Assembly (NCBI GenBank): GCA_027603065.1
Contig: JADGJP010000057.1
Location: 38,634 to 102,633 of the forward strand
Direction of reading: 5' to 3'
Source: Geranomyces variabilis
Lineage: Eukaryota; Chytridiomycota; Chytridiomycetes; Spizellomycetales; Powellomycetaceae
Length of the DNA stretch: 64,000 bases
The number at the start of each line of letters is the position of its first letter. Within the stretch, counting starts at the first letter, position 1. The notes under the pieces were generated by a model that was not told the origin of the DNA, searched no databases, and saw only the letters and a list, made by a program, of their open reading frames with translations. This document shows positions 23,665-34,738 of the stretch, piece by piece. The position numbers were made by a program, and so were the translations under genes.

Positions 23665-24304
23665 GACAGATAATATGTTAGCAAGAGAGAGTATTTAGAA
23701 TTGAGTGATGGCAATGTATGATGATAAACAAACAAGCATGTAGGTGTATATAAAGTATAATGGGGTGCGTTGTAAGAACAAGAAGAAGGGAAAGGAAATG
23801 GGGCGGCCAGCTGCACACGCGGGCGGGCGGGGAGTGACGCCCTGTTCTGTGTTGCGATGTCCGAAGGGGCGCTACATCAAGTGCACAGCCACAGCGCATG
23901 CTGCTGCGCCCTGCGTGTCCGCCTCCGTTAAACGCCTCCCCAACGCCAACGCCCCCGCAGTCAAGTGACTCAAGGCACAGTGGTCGCCCACACCGCTCGC
24001 CCGGCGGACGGGAAGCGCTGGCTTGGAGTGGATGGTGCCCACGGTGTTTGTTGCACGCGAACGCCGCCTTCTGCCCGCCCCCACCCCCAAAACTCGCTTT
24101 GCGGGCGAGCGAGTGAGTGCGAACAAGGAAGCGCCACGGACAGGTCCACAAACAAAGAGGTCTTCTCCCTCGAGCGACCCGGCCGCCAGTCAGTCGCACC
24201 TCGCCTCACCGTTGAACGCTCGCTTGCTGCATCCTTCCGCACCTTCAGTTCCATTCCGACGCTCATTTCGCCCCCGCAATACCTGACACGACGCTTGCAC
24301 CATA
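23665..24304. other. divergent promoter region
   Basis: This 640-bp region separates two divergent start codons (23664 minus, 24305 plus). A TATA-like TATATAAA lies at about 23748-23755, some 85 bp upstream of the minus-strand start. The right half is GC-rich with C-tracts (CCCCCACCCCC near 24.08 kb). No gene is supported. Confidence 0.4.
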
Positions 24305-25460
24305 ATGGCCTCAACGGAACCAGAAACGCAGCTCGAGGCTCAGGCCTACGTTCAACCAGTCACGGCCCCAGCAGAGCTGCAGGCGGATGCAACGTTTGCT
24401 GCCAGCCTTGGCATATCTTTTGGAACCCAGGACAACTACGAGGCGTTTCGCAACCGCGTGCGGACGGACGACAAACTTATAAGTCTGGGCAGTGCAAAGC
24501 TTTCGGACTGGTGGCTCGTAAAGTTTTTTGACGGAGCGCGAGGGAACGGAGAGTTGGCGTACAAGATGCTGGAAAAGACCATGGTAAGGCGGCCAAACTC
24601 TCGCTAGGTTCACTCTGTGCCGCACACATTACTCTGTGCCAGAGGGCTCACTCTTCCATATCACTTTTCCCATACAGCAATGGAGAATCGAATACAGGTG
24701 GGACTCGCTTGCAACTGAAGACTTTACCGCCGACGAGTTGACCGGCAAGCTGTATTACCATAATATCGCCAAAGACGGCACACCAGTGCTAATCTGGCGG
24801 ATTGCTCGGCACAAAGCTGATCCCAAGCTTGTCGAACACACCGTCCGCTTCATCGTCTACACAATGGTCAAGGGCATCCGCGATGGCACTGTCGCATCTC
24901 GCCTCACCCTTCTCGTCGACCGCATCGGCTCTACAAGCGACAATGTTGAAGGCATTGCCTTTTTCCGCTCCCTCACATCTGTCCTGCAGACACATTTCCC
25001 AGAAATGCTGCAGCGCATAATAATCTTCCCGACAAACTGGCTTCTTTGGACCGTCTGGAAGGTCGTCAAGCCGTTCCTCGACATGACGGTTGTCGAAAAA
25101 GTCTCGCTTGTCGGCCCGAAAGAGTACAAGCAAACGCTCAAAGACGCCATCGCTTTGGATCTTCTCTCTCAGCGCTACGGCGGAAACAGCATTGACTGGA
25201 CCGATAAAGGCGCCGTCGCTGCTGCTCTTCCTGATGACGAAGAGGAGGACGACGGGAGCACTGAAGAAGGCGCCGTCGCCAAGATGCACGAGCGCGACTC
25301 AGCTGTCTCGGTGTCTGCCGTCTCTTTGCAAGGTCTCTCGCTTCAGGAGAAAAAGGAGGCAGAGACCAAAAAGGTCCCTAAAAGCAGCACTTGGGGTGTC
25401 GGCGGCTTCAAAAAGATGTCGTCGTTTAAAAAGGACTTTTTCCAGTCAAAGGAGAAGTAG
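24305..25460 (+). CDS. CRAL-TRIO (Sec14-like) domain protein
   Basis: Two exons, 24305-24583 and 24678-25460, are joined in phase 0 (donor GTAAGG, acceptor CATACAG) into 353 residues. CRAL-TRIO domains bind and transfer phosphoinositides or other small lipids at membranes. Residues about 30-100 form the helical N-terminal lead (SLGSAKLSDWWLVKFFDGAR). The lipid-binding core follows: KLYYHNIAKDGTPVLIWR, then LTLLVDRIGSTSDNVEG, then FPEMLQRIIIFPTNWLLWT with a gate region VVKPFLDMTVVEKVSLVG. The C-terminus is acidic (DDEEEDD) and then Lys-rich (KKMSSFKKDFFQSKEK), perhaps for membrane contact. Which Sec14 subfamily it belongs to cannot be decided by eye. Confidence 0.82.
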
Positions 25461-25799
25461 ACGCTGGCTTACACGGTCAGCTCATTATACGACACTGACA
25501 TTCTCCCTTCTGTACATTAAATATTCCTCCTACTCCCACTCCCACTCCCACTCCCATGTTCCCGCTCGCAGCTGTATTGGACGCTTATAGCGCTTAGAGA
25601 CTCGGCTGTTCGTTCATATGTTTCACATGTTTAAAATCGAATCTTGAGTATCCGGGTTGTCTCTCAGGCCCGAAAACCCTCAAGCGTCGCTCAGCGCCAT
25701 GCGCTTCCATCACATAGCGTCATATGAAATCTTTTATTTAATATCTTTGCAAGAAATTCGATTTAAACGCCTTCTTTAAAGGTTTGGGATTTTGGGTCT
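25461..25799. other. intergenic, convergent 3' ends
   Basis: These 339 bp between the stops of the CRAL-TRIO and NADAR genes contain a four-copy hexamer repeat and AT-rich sequence around 25.73 kb. No gene is supported. Confidence 0.5.
25532..25555 (+). repeat. tandem ACTCCC x4
   Basis: Four perfect head-to-tail copies of ACTCCC lie in the likely 3' UTR of the CRAL-TRIO gene. A simple repeat with no obvious role. Confidence 0.9.
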
Positions 25800-26483
25800 C
25801 TATAAAGAATTGGAGGGCGGTGATGAGGCGCTAGCCGCTAACTCCTTCCGCACCTCCATTAGCAGTTGCCCCAACAGGTCGCCGCCCTTGGTGCCGTCCT
25901 GCGTTAGTGTCCATCGGTTGGTAGAGGCGCCCATTCCGGCGCCTTCATGCAGGGTTCTGCTCGCAGTGGAGAGCAGACCGCGACGGAGGTCTTCGTTCTG
26001 CCCGAACTTGGCTAGTAAGCCCTGCTTTACGAGCTGTCGCTCTTCGGCGGCAGTCAGCGGCGAGGGATTCAACTTTTTGCATTCGTTGTTGATCTTCTTG
26101 GCCGTCAAGCCGTCCTCGGCGTTACGAATCCGCTCCCGTATCGCCATTGCACCCTTCGGCTGCCGTTCAGTGTGATAAAAATGCTCGACGCTCTTGTATC
26201 CAACACCATCGACTGTGAAAAGTGCTTTGCCAGCAGGCGGATGAATGTCGTGGTCGCGTGCACATCCACGCACAGCAGCGGGCTTAACGAACGGCCAGTA
26301 GTTGCTGAGAAAAGCCCAGCCGCCACGGCCGCTGTCGCTCTTGAAGAAGATGGCATCAGGACCCACCGCCAGCGGCGGGTCGTGCGTGTACGTCGGCTTC
26401 TTAGGTTTTGCGGAGCTTGGACGTTTGACGGTTGGTCTGGCGTAGGGTAGACCAAGACGTTTCTTGAGACCGCTGGCGGGCAT
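25800..26483 (-). CDS. NADAR (YbiA/DUF1768) domain protein
   Basis: A 227-residue single-exon ORF. NADAR proteins hydrolyse N-glycosidic or ADP-ribose-type bonds; bacterial YbiA acts on riboflavin-pathway intermediates and others remove ADP-ribose from guanine. The diagnostic pieces are present: WAFLSNYWPF (the usual FLSN motif), VGYKSVEHFYHTE (the usual SVEHY region), GQNEDLRRGLLSTASRTLHEG, and DLLGQLLMEVRKEL at the end. An N-terminal extension of about 45 basic residues (LKKRLGLPYARPTVKRP) precedes the domain and could be a nuclear or nucleolar signal. It stands alone, without a DarT-type ADP-ribosyltransferase next to it. The substrate in fungi is not known to me. Confidence 0.85.
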   Translation of the reverse strand: MPASGLKKRLGLPYARPTVKRPSSAKPKKPTYTHDPPLAVGPDAIFFKSDSGRGGWAFLSNYWPFVKPAAVRGCARDHDIHPPAGKALFTVDGVGYKSVEHFYHTERQPKGAMAIRERIRNAEDGLTAKKINNECKKLNPSPLTAAEERQLVKQGLLAKFGQNEDLRRGLLSTASRTLHEGAGMGASTNRWTLTQDGTKGGDLLGQLLMEVRKELAASASSPPSNSL

Positions 26484-26650
26484 GGTGGAGTAGACTCTAG
26501 GGTGAAAGAGGTTTTTTGAACAAGTGCGTGAGGAAGCGACTTTCCCTTTCCTGTCAGATTTTTATGGTGAGCAAGTTCGTGGTGAGTCACTTGCCCACCA
26601 CAGTCATCGACCAGTCCACACTCCAACTGAGCATCGTCTCTCGATTTTTT

Positions 26651-26660
26651 TGTATATATA
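26651..26660 (+). promoter_or_regulatory. TATA-like element of TRL1
   Basis: TGTATATATA followed by AAACC lies about 80 bp upstream of the TRL1 start codon, at a spacing usual for a TATA box. It is assigned by sequence only. Confidence 0.35.
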
Positions 26661-26739
26661 AACCCTAGCCACCTTCTTTCCGCATTCGTCTGCCGTCACT
26701 GCCGTCCAGCAGCCGTCTTTATCTTGCATCGCGCTCAAA

Positions 26740-29484
26740 ATGCGCAACGCCGTCAACTCCATGGTCGACGCCTACAACGGCCTTCTCGTCTCCAAAACCG
26801 GGAAGCGGCCGATAGTGCGACGCTCAAAGTACTCTTTCAAGCCCCAAGCTACCGCACCAGGGTCCCGCGAGGAGATTCCGGTGTACTCTTACAACTGCAC
26901 TGAGTACCTCTATAAGAGCCCTACCCCGCTATTCCCGACTCTTGCCCGTGGTCTGTTCGTTGTCGAGACAGGCGGCGAAGGCTCGAATGACTGGAAGCTT
27001 GTGGTACGCGGGTACGACAAGTTCTTCAACGTTGACGAAGTCCCGGCTACGCGGTGGAAGAACTTGGAAACCGAGACGTGCGGGCCTTACGAGGCGACGC
27101 TGAAGGAGAATGGCTGCATTATTTTCGTAGCGGCACTGGCGGGAGACCTAATCGTTACGAGCAAGCACTCGATGGGCGCGCTGCGGGAAGCTGCCAGGTA
27201 CGACTCTGGAGAGAACAAGCCTTCCCACGCGCAAAAGGGTGAGGAGTGGCTGGTCAAACATCTGGCCGCTGCCGGGCGCACACGAGAGGAGCTTTCTGAA
27301 TTTTTGGAAGCAAATAATGTTACTGCTGTGTTTGAGGTAAGTGCTGTGTTGGGGCGCTCTATCTGCAAATGCGTGACGGCATCCAAATCTGACTCTTCTT
27401 TCTTTGCAGCTGGTTGATGATGATTTTGAGGAGCACATTTTGGAGTACCCGCCAGAGTCCCGCGGGCTGTATCTCCACGGCCTGAACGAAAACATCCCGG
27501 AGTTTCGCACGTGGAGTAGCGCTAAACTCAAGCCCGTCGCCACGCAGTTTGGGCTGCACTTGGTCGATGCCGTTGTTTTCAACACCGTCGCCGAAGTCCG
27601 AGCGTTCAGTGATTCATGCCGGCAAACGGGATCCTACAATGGTCGCGCGATTGAAGGCTTTGTGGTGCGCTGCCGCCGGAAAGATGACCTTGACAATGTG
27701 TTCTTTTTCAAGATCAAATACGATGAGCCATACCTCATGTTTCGCGAGTGGAGAGAGGTCACGAACCATGCGCTGTCCTCCAAGTTAAAGAAGAACAAGT
27801 ATAAGCCCCGGTTTGAACTAACGAAGCGATATATCGCCTGGGTTGAGGACAAGATCAAGTCGGATCCCGCATTTTTCCGGGATTTTAAGAATCAAAAGGG
27901 CATCGTTGCCGCACGCAACCGGTTTTTGCTCGAGTCGAATATTCCCGGTATCGGCGAGCATATCGTGGCCGAGTCTCGAAGGACCACGCAGGAATTTGGA
28001 CGCGGAGAGTCCACCACCAAGTCCGAGGAGGAAATTGAGGCCGAGTTGCTGGAGAAGGAGCTGTCAGGTTCAAAAAAGCAGAACGGCAAAGCTCGGACGG
28101 CCGCGCGGGACCGGCCCTCGCAAGATCAACACACTTGCAAAGCGGACAAATTCGGAGGAAACGCGGCCAAGAAGAGTGCAGGCCAGACCAGCGATGGATG
28201 CAGCAAAACACTAGTGATTCCCGTGGCAACCATTGGAGCCGGCAAAACACTCCTTGGCCGCACTCTGACACGCTTATACCCGAATCTCGTCGGTCACATC
28301 CAAAACGACGACATCACCGCCAAGAAAGCCGCTCAGGTCTTTGAGCGCAAGATCATGCAAGAGTTCGAGACAAAGGACATTGTTTATGCCGACAAGAACA
28401 ACCACCTGTTTCAACACCGCAAAAACATCTCGGAAGCTTTCAAAGAGCGGTATCCTGCCGGGCGAATTGTCGCGCTGGATTGGCAGGTAGCACAAGCTGT
28501 CAAGGAAATGGGCATGGACGGCGTTTTGGACTTTACGGAGAAACGAGTAGCCATTCGGTATGTCACCAATTGCTGTGCGTAGTCGTATGAGTATTGGATT
28601 TAATGATAATTATCATTTCCAGAGGCGAAAACCACCAGTCCTTGACGCCGGCGAGAACCGGCGACGTTCGCGGCGTTATTCGAATGTTCCTTGCCCAGCG
28701 GGACCCTTTAAACCCGGGTAAAGGCCCGGACGCTCTCATCGACAAAGCGATTCCAGTTGCGCTCCGTGAAAGTCCGAAAGACGTACTATTCCGAGTCATT
28801 CGCGGTCTTGGATTACCTGAACCGAGTGACAAGGAGTACGCTGCCGCTGCGGAGGCTGCTAGCCAGCATGTCGAGACTGTAATCAAGCAGGTCAAGGGTG
28901 CAAGCGCACAGAGGCGACCGCGTTATTATGGAATCAGGATCGAGGACGCTGAGCAAGCACTCAAGTTCCTTGAAGCAAGGTTCAACACGGAAAATGACGA
29001 GACAAGTCAAATATGGGACGTTCTGAAAGAACGAAACCGATTGGAAAAGCAAAAGACATATGGATGGCATGTGACATTGTGCCACGCAAAGGCGCAGGGC
29101 GAAGACAAACTATGTCGGGAGTATCAGGGACTCATCGACGACTACATCAAGCAGCAACCAGCAGCACCAGCTTCTGCCAATGGCCACGCCGACTCCGAAA
29201 AAGGCCCGCGAACGACTTCGGGAATCCCTGTAGTTCTGCGACTTACGGAGATCGTTTGGGACAACAGAGCCATGGCTTTCGTCGTTGAAAAGCCGTTGCC
29301 CGGCGCGCTCAAGTGTATCAATGACATTCCGCATATCACTGTGGCAACAGCATCCGATGATATCAAGCCTTTTGTGAGTAATGAGGTGCTGGCCGACGCA
29401 AAGAAAGGAAACAATGGCGTACGGCGGCTGGTCTTCCCAGAGCCCCTGGTTGTAAAAGGGCAGGTGTGTCCGTTCTACTGGTGA
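26740..29484 (+). CDS. TRL1: fungal tRNA ligase, three catalytic domains
   Basis: Exons 26740-27336, 27410-28557 and 28623-29484 splice in frame to 868 residues. The enzyme heals and seals tRNA exons after intron removal, and the HAC1-type mRNA in the unfolded protein response. The N-terminal adenylyltransferase carries the nucleotidyl-lysine motif KENG at Lys122 plus EGFVVRCR and FFKIKY. The central polynucleotide kinase has the P-loop GAGKT at about residue 475. The C-terminal cyclic phosphodiesterase has two HxTx motifs, HVTL near residue 730 and HITV near 819. The second intron splits an Arg codon just before GENHQ, a well-conserved spot. The linker between ligase and kinase is Lys/Glu-rich and disordered. 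The gene converges on RTF1 with only 74 bp between stops. Confidence 0.95.
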
Positions 29485-29558
29485 CGATGCTTAGGTTAAA
29501 TATAATGAATAAAACACCCGTATATATACACGAACTCCTCGCAAAAGCATCTGCTAAT

Positions 29559-31292
29559 TTAGAAGGCGGGCGTGATCCCGTCCAACGCCGGGTCAAACGC
29601 GAAGTGCTTGTCCCATTTGTTGGTCACCTCCGCCATTAGGATCACCTTAGGCCGCCATTCGCGCGCGCCCGGACCCAGACCGCCTATCCCTGCAATAGCC
29701 GCCATGGGCGGCCCAGTCATCGCCACCCCCGCTGGCTGCACGCTCGCGGTGGTGGCAAAAGGTTGCGCGTCGCGTTTGGGCAACATTGATAGCAGGCGAT
29801 CGAGCTGAGCTTGAAGCTCGGCGCGTGCGGCTTCATCGCCAGATTCGATTGCGTGAGCCAGTTGCCGCTGTAGCTCTGACGTTGCAGTGGTAAAATTTGT
29901 CGGTACTTTCTGAAGCGCTTTTTTCTGTTCGACGATTTTGGCGACTTCATCGCTGCTGAGGACGTGGGTGCGCGCTGCATGCAGGTCCTTAAGCTTGGCC
30001 TCTACCGCTCCAGCAGGGAACGACACTTTCTCCACGGTCATCGTCCGTGCCCATCGCTGGTACTCGCTATCCGTGATCATGCTGTTGGACACTTTGGCAA
30101 ATGTGTTTTCACGGCTAGAACTGGCGTGGGTCATGACTGCGGATTTGGGGACCAGCTTGCCGTCAATCGTGTAAGGTCGCGCGGCCGGTTTGATTTCATC
30201 AATCAGGCAGATTCGATAGACATTTCGGCTGGGGTCTTTAGTGTCCGCTCCAATCCCGTAGCGCACGAAGCAACCCTTTGCAGTTTTTTCCAAATGTGGG
30301 TGGAAAGCCCATTCAGCCAGTTCGGCCCGTTTCAATTGAAGAGAAACGACCTCTTCAAAGGACGGCAGTGATTTCCGCACATCCTCCTCGCCCGTTTCGG
30401 TAACGCGGTTCGAAGCTTTGCCCGCATCCGCGATATCACTGGATTTTGCAGATTTCGAAGACCGACCGCGCTCTTGCGCGTAGTCCGAGTCCGAGTCATC
30501 ACGAGAGCGACCCTTTGCAGACTTTTTCTCGCGCTCCCGCCGTAAATGTGCCATAGAGTCGGCCCGCCGGGATTTTTCCGTTGCCACTCTTTTCGTCGGG
30601 TGCTCGTCTTCGTCAGAATCCTCGTCGCTGTCATGGGCCTGCCTGCGCTTGGTCTTTTGCGGACCACCTTTGCGCACCCGCAACATCTTTTTGACTTCCA
30701 GCCTCTCTTTCATTTTCTCCACTCGACCCCGTCGCTCTGCAAGAAACTTTTCCCGATCCAGTTCTGACATGGCCATGAGAGCTGACCTATTGTCCATAGG
30801 ACCCACAAGGGTAACGGGATCCCAGGACTTGACCTCGGACCAATCTTCGTCGCCTGAAAGATCATCGACATCGAAGTCGGAAGTCCGGTCACCATCGGAA
30901 TCGCTTCCTGCGCCGCCTAGCCGTGCGCCTTGGCGCGTGCGACGCGGAGCAGTGGCAGCAGCGGCAGCAGCAGCGGCAGCTTCAGCGGCAGTTGCGCGCT
31001 CCTTTCGCTGCCGCTGCTCGCGGTGTTCGCGGTCCCGCTGTTGCTGTTGCTGTTGCGCCGCAGCGGCCACAGCTGTCGCGGATTCCTCAGCAGCGCGGTG
31101 TTTGGATTCTAGAGCGGCGGCTGTGGTGGCCGCGGTGTCTGCATCGTCGTCAGTGTCCTGCTGCTCTTGGCGAGGTGCCGACGCATCGTTTTGGGTCGGG
31201 TCTGCCGACCCTGAGGCGGATTCTCCAGCGGCGGCAGGGTTTTTTCCATCGCCACCGCCGCCAAAGAGAATAGACAGAAAAGATTCGTCCAT
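29559..31292 (-). CDS. RTF1: RTF1, Plus3-domain subunit of the Paf1 complex
   Basis: An intronless 577-residue ORF. Rtf1 binds Spt5 through its Plus3 domain and stimulates H2B ubiquitylation during transcription elongation. The first 190 residues are acidic and low complexity, with a poly-Gln run, a poly-Ala run and DDLSGDEDWSEVKSWDPV. A basic region follows that includes KMKERLEVKKMLRVRKGG. The Plus3 domain starts around residue 300 (LPSFEEVVSLQLKRAELAEW) and includes GCFVRYGIGADTKDPSRNVY. The C-terminal third is helical (ELQRQLAHAIESGDEAARAE). It is head-to-head with PCID2 across 110 bp, so the two may share a promoter. Confidence 0.92.
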   Translation of the reverse strand: MDESFLSILFGGGGDGKNPAAAGESASGSADPTQNDASAPRQEQQDTDDDADTAATTAAALESKHRAAEESATAVAAAAQQQQQQRDREHREQRQRKERATAAEAAAAAAAAATAPRRTRQGARLGGAGSDSDGDRTSDFDVDDLSGDEDWSEVKSWDPVTLVGPMDNRSALMAMSELDREKFLAERRGRVEKMKERLEVKKMLRVRKGGPQKTKRRQAHDSDEDSDEDEHPTKRVATEKSRRADSMAHLRREREKKSAKGRSRDDSDSDYAQERGRSSKSAKSSDIADAGKASNRVTETGEEDVRKSLPSFEEVVSLQLKRAELAEWAFHPHLEKTAKGCFVRYGIGADTKDPSRNVYRICLIDEIKPAARPYTIDGKLVPKSAVMTHASSSRENTFAKVSNSMITDSEYQRWARTMTVEKVSFPAGAVEAKLKDLHAARTHVLSSDEVAKIVEQKKALQKVPTNFTTATSELQRQLAHAIESGDEAARAELQAQLDRLLSMLPKRDAQPFATTASVQPAGVAMTGPPMAAIAGIGGLGPGAREWRPKVILMAEVTNKWDKHFAFDPALDGITPAF

Positions 31293-31402
31293 GGTCCGAG
31301 TGTCCTAGTTGGTATCGAGTATTCTTGCAGTGCACGGAATGGGGATTAGGAGGCGACCAGCCCAGGCGCGTCCTCTTTCGACATCCCTCCAAGGGCGACA
31401 GA

Positions 31403-33206
31403 ATGACACAGCCAGATAGCCCTCTCAGCAATTACCTCAAGCAGATATCTCAAGCCGTGCGACATCATGACGGCCCTCAGCTGGCTCAGCTCACAAATCC
31501 GCAGTTTCCGGCCGATTGGCGGGCGTCCCTTACTCCAGAGCTGCAGTCTTTGCAACAGGCGTATTCGAGCGGCGCCGTTGACGACGACCCCCTTCCCGCC
31601 GTCGCGCTGCGGGCAGGCCTTCCGGCGGACTATCTGGAGTTCGTAGTCGCATGTCTACGATTCATTGCCGTGAAGGACTCGAGAGACTTTTATGATAGCG
31701 CCGGCGCTATCCTTACGTGGGTTCCTGAACTTGCATTGGACGGAGGTTCGCAGCTCTGAAGTGTTGATATGTACTGCTCTCGTACCAGCGCTTTCTGCAG
31801 GCCAACTTTCTTGTATGAGCAATGGCAGGCGCCTGTTCTCAGAACTCTCTGCGAAGGACTCATTCGGCTGGCCCTTAACCGCGATGCTTTTCTGTCGAAG
31901 AAACACGGCAACCGCAAAACGACAGCTTTCAATCTGCAGAACCGCTTTTCGGTCGTAATGAGCCAGATCCTCGCCGACAAGTATGGGAGGGCATTTTGAG
32001 CGATTTGGAAAACTTCGAGAGTAGCATGATCCCGTGCTGAAACGCCGCGTATTCGAATAACAGACAAAACCCAAGCGAATCCAGATCTTCAGCGCTTATC
32101 GTTGCAAATATTGCGCTCCGCTTCTATGTCCGCATTGACGAATGGCAACTCTGTAACAAGTTACTGCTGCAGGTCGAGCGGGGACGCCTCGACCATGCGC
32201 AATATCCCAAGAGCCAGCGCGTCACCTACCACTTTCTCATCGGCCGCTTGAAGCTGTTTTACCATGCATTCAAATTGGCCGAGAAGCACCTGTCGTTTGC
32301 TTTGACCCATTGCCATAAGGATGCGATTGCTAATCGAAGGTACTTGTCACATCGACACCCTTATGTTCATGCAGAGTCCTGCGGTCAGCTAATGCTCGAC
32401 CCCTTCGCCGAACTAGACGGATATTCCCACTGATCGTGACGACGCGGCTTGTGCGAGGCCTGCTTCCAAGTGCACATTTACTCCAAAAATATAATGTGCA
32501 TGAGCAGTTCGGGCCTCTGATACAAGCATTCCGTAGAGGCCACTTCAGCGCCTACTACGCAGCGTTGGAAGCCCATGCGCAGTACTTTGCAAGCTTGGGC
32601 GTCTACTATATCTTGCGACATAGGACTGCCGCTTTGCTGTATCGGAACTTATTCCGCACTGTGTGCGTATACGAAAGAAATACGCTTCGTGTTTTGGCAC
32701 GTCACTCAAACGTCATGATATAGGTCACTCATCACCGAGAACACTGGGTCAATTAAGCAAATCGAATATGATTCGCTCCTACGGGCGGCACAGATTGCGG
32801 GCGCAACGGATATTGACGCAAACGGAATCGAAAGCGTAATTGCGCTTCTAATCGCACATGGATACCTCAAGGGATACACACTGCCCGCCCGCGGAAAACT
32901 GTAAGTGAATTGCGCTTGAAAATCAAGCGGTTGAAAAGGCACAGCGCTCAAGCCATCGCCCGTCCCTTCTCCCGCTTCGTTCGCAGCATTCTCTCCAAGT
33001 CCACGCCGTTTCCGCACCCATACGCTGTGGCACAAGCCAGAGGGACATCCTCGGCCTCTTCGGCGGGAAAGCCGCGACCGAAGCCCATCCGTCGTGTGTC
33101 TTCAGTTCAACCTGGACCGTCTCCTGGCCAAGGCATTGCCGGGTCATATTTCGGAGGCGCCGCAGGCGGTGGCGGTCCTTTACGCCGGCCGTCGAGACGC
33201 ATTTAG
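31403..33206 (+). CDS. PCID2: PCI-domain mRNA export factor PCID2/Thp1 (TREX-2)
   Basis: Six exons (31403-31716, 31801-31980, 32085-32339, 32417-32662, 32724-32900, 32987-33206) close in frame to 463 residues. PCID2/Thp1 pairs with the Sac3/GANP scaffold in TREX-2 to bind nucleic acid and export mRNA at the nuclear pore. Landmarks match the family in order: the N-terminal helices, SQRVTYHFLIGRLKLF, KHLSFALTHCHKDAIANR, TRLVRGLLPSAHLLQKYNV, LLYRNLFRTV, IALLIAHGYLKGY and LSKSTPFP. The TAA after exon 5 (GGAAAACTG/TAAGTG) is intronic: splicing restores the conserved KL-LSK-PFP tail. An extra Gly/Pro/Arg-rich tail of about 55 residues follows the usual end. Csn12 is a related alternative, but the C-terminal match favours PCID2. 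Confidence 0.9.
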
Positions 33207-33271
33207 ACGGCGTTTTTCTAAATATAAATTACACTTACAAGAGAGCGACGTTCTTAACCTTGTGAACTAAA

Positions 33272-34738
33272 TTACATTTGCCCAGCTATTGCGGTGTCAA
33301 ACCATGCCCACTGAGCGACAATTTGCGGAAACCCAACCTCCGCTGTCTCATCGCCTTCTTCCTCCTGCCCGTGTTTGGTCCAAGCTACTAATACCTTCTT
33401 GCACTCGGCCTCTTGCCCGCTCCACGACAGCGCTTTCGCGAGAGCCATCAGTATTGACCGGTCGCCCAAGGCTGCAGCGCGGCGATAGTACTTCTCGGCA
33501 TTCTTGGCTAATATAAGGAGCTCATCGGGCGAGGCGGAGTACAACGGTACTCGCAGAAGATGTGTGTTGCCAATAGTTGTAGCTATGGTCGCAGTAGATT
33601 GTTCGATGGTATAAGCAGCGGTGTAAGCTTCCACTGCGCGCGCATACAGTGCGCGTAAAGTAGAGATAGGAGTCGGTGTGGGAGTGGGATGAGCGGACGA
33701 GGATGATGATGACCCTCCCTCACCCTTAGCGGCGGATGAGGGCTGCTCAGCGCTCAGAATCTTATCCAGACCGCCATTTGCGGTTTTCACGGCATCGGCC
33801 CAGGAACACAGCACGTCGCCCTTTTCGCAAAGCGCCTCCACGTTCTTGCCCTCTGCCAAATCGAGCGCGCGCGAGAGCTTTTCCACAGCGAGTTCAAAGG
33901 TTTCCGAGTCCACGCGGTGCGCAACCTGCGCTGCAAGGTCGGCGCGTGCAGCGAGGACCTCAGCACCACGAATATAGACGTCTATCTGCAGCTGGATTTT
34001 ATCGTCAGCGCTGAGCATTTCTGATGATGCCGAATCAAGGATGCCTTGAGCGTCGGCCAGTTTTTGCTGCGCACGTTCATACAGTATGGAAGCTTCGGGC
34101 TCGGCGACCTCTTTGAAGAGCATGGTTAGCGTCTGAGCATGTGCGGAAAGTGTGTCGATCAGCGTCGCGACATGCGATTCCGCCGGGTCTTCTGGTGTTT
34201 CCGCTTCATTCGCTGTTTCCAGCGGAGGCATTTCGGACGCCGTCTTTTGAAGCTGATACACTGCAGCGAGGACTGCTTCGGCTTCTGTAAGAGCTGCGAC
34301 TGCTTCGCGCTGACCGGCTCCGACCTCAGGCTCCTCCAAAGCAACTTCTGCTGATCCTCTGAGCGCTTGAGCTAAGTTGAACTGGCAATCCGCATTGTGC
34401 GGGTCTCCGCTCCGCAACCGCCCGGCGGCGTCTTTGAACAATTCGTACTTTTCTTTCGGCTCAAATTCGGGTTCAGAAAATTCAGCAAGAATCAGCAGAA
34501 GGCGGCCCCAATTATATGGGACATCCAGGTCCGCTGGATCAAGAGCATGCGCATGCGCGTACATCTCGCAAGCTCGTTGATAGAAACGGACAGCCTTCGG
34601 ACCGGAGGCATATCGGTCGCCCTTGTCTTCGAGGGCGAGGGCCTCTTCCACGGCTTCCTCGGCAGTCGTGGGTTTGGATGGCTCTTTTGCGGCTGGGGCT
34701 TGTTTCTGGCGCTTCATGTGCTTTGCGGGAGGCGGCAT
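33272..34738 (-). CDS. TPR-like helical protein
   Basis: A 488-residue intronless ORF. The N-terminus has a basic patch (KHMKRQKQAP), which could direct it to the nucleus. Residues about 30-130 look like degenerate tetratricopeptide helices: GPKAVRFYQRACEMYAHAHA, then VPYNWGRLLLILAEF, then CQFNLAQALRG. The middle is acidic and helical with a Ser/Thr-Pro insert (poly-Ser followed by TPTPTPISTL). The last third again looks TPR-like (KNAEKYYRRAAALGD). Fungi have several uncharacterised TPR proteins of this shape; the translation-termination factor Ett1 was considered but the match is not convincing. Its stop is 65 bp from that of the convergent PCID2 gene. Confidence 0.65.
   Translation of the reverse strand: MPPPAKHMKRQKQAPAAKEPSKPTTAEEAVEEALALEDKGDRYASGPKAVRFYQRACEMYAHAHALDPADLDVPYNWGRLLLILAEFSEPEFEPKEKYELFKDAAGRLRSGDPHNADCQFNLAQALRGSAEVALEEPEVGAGQREAVAALTEAEAVLAAVYQLQKTASEMPPLETANEAETPEDPAESHVATLIDTLSAHAQTLTMLFKEVAEPEASILYERAQQKLADAQGILDSASSEMLSADDKIQLQIDVYIRGAEVLAARADLAAQVAHRVDSETFELAVEKLSRALDLAEGKNVEALCEKGDVLCSWADAVKTANGGLDKILSAEQPSSAAKGEGGSSSSSSAHPTPTPTPISTLRALYARAVEAYTAAYTIEQSTATIATTIGNTHLLRVPLYSASPDELLILAKNAEKYYRRAAALGDRSILMALAKALSWSGQEAECKKVLVAWTKHGQEEEGDETAEVGFPQIVAQWAWFDTAIAGQM

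Noticed and set aside
32901-32906. TAA as the PCID2 stop after GKL
   Set aside because: It is part of a GTAAGT donor; splicing to 32987 restores the conserved LSK-PFP tail.
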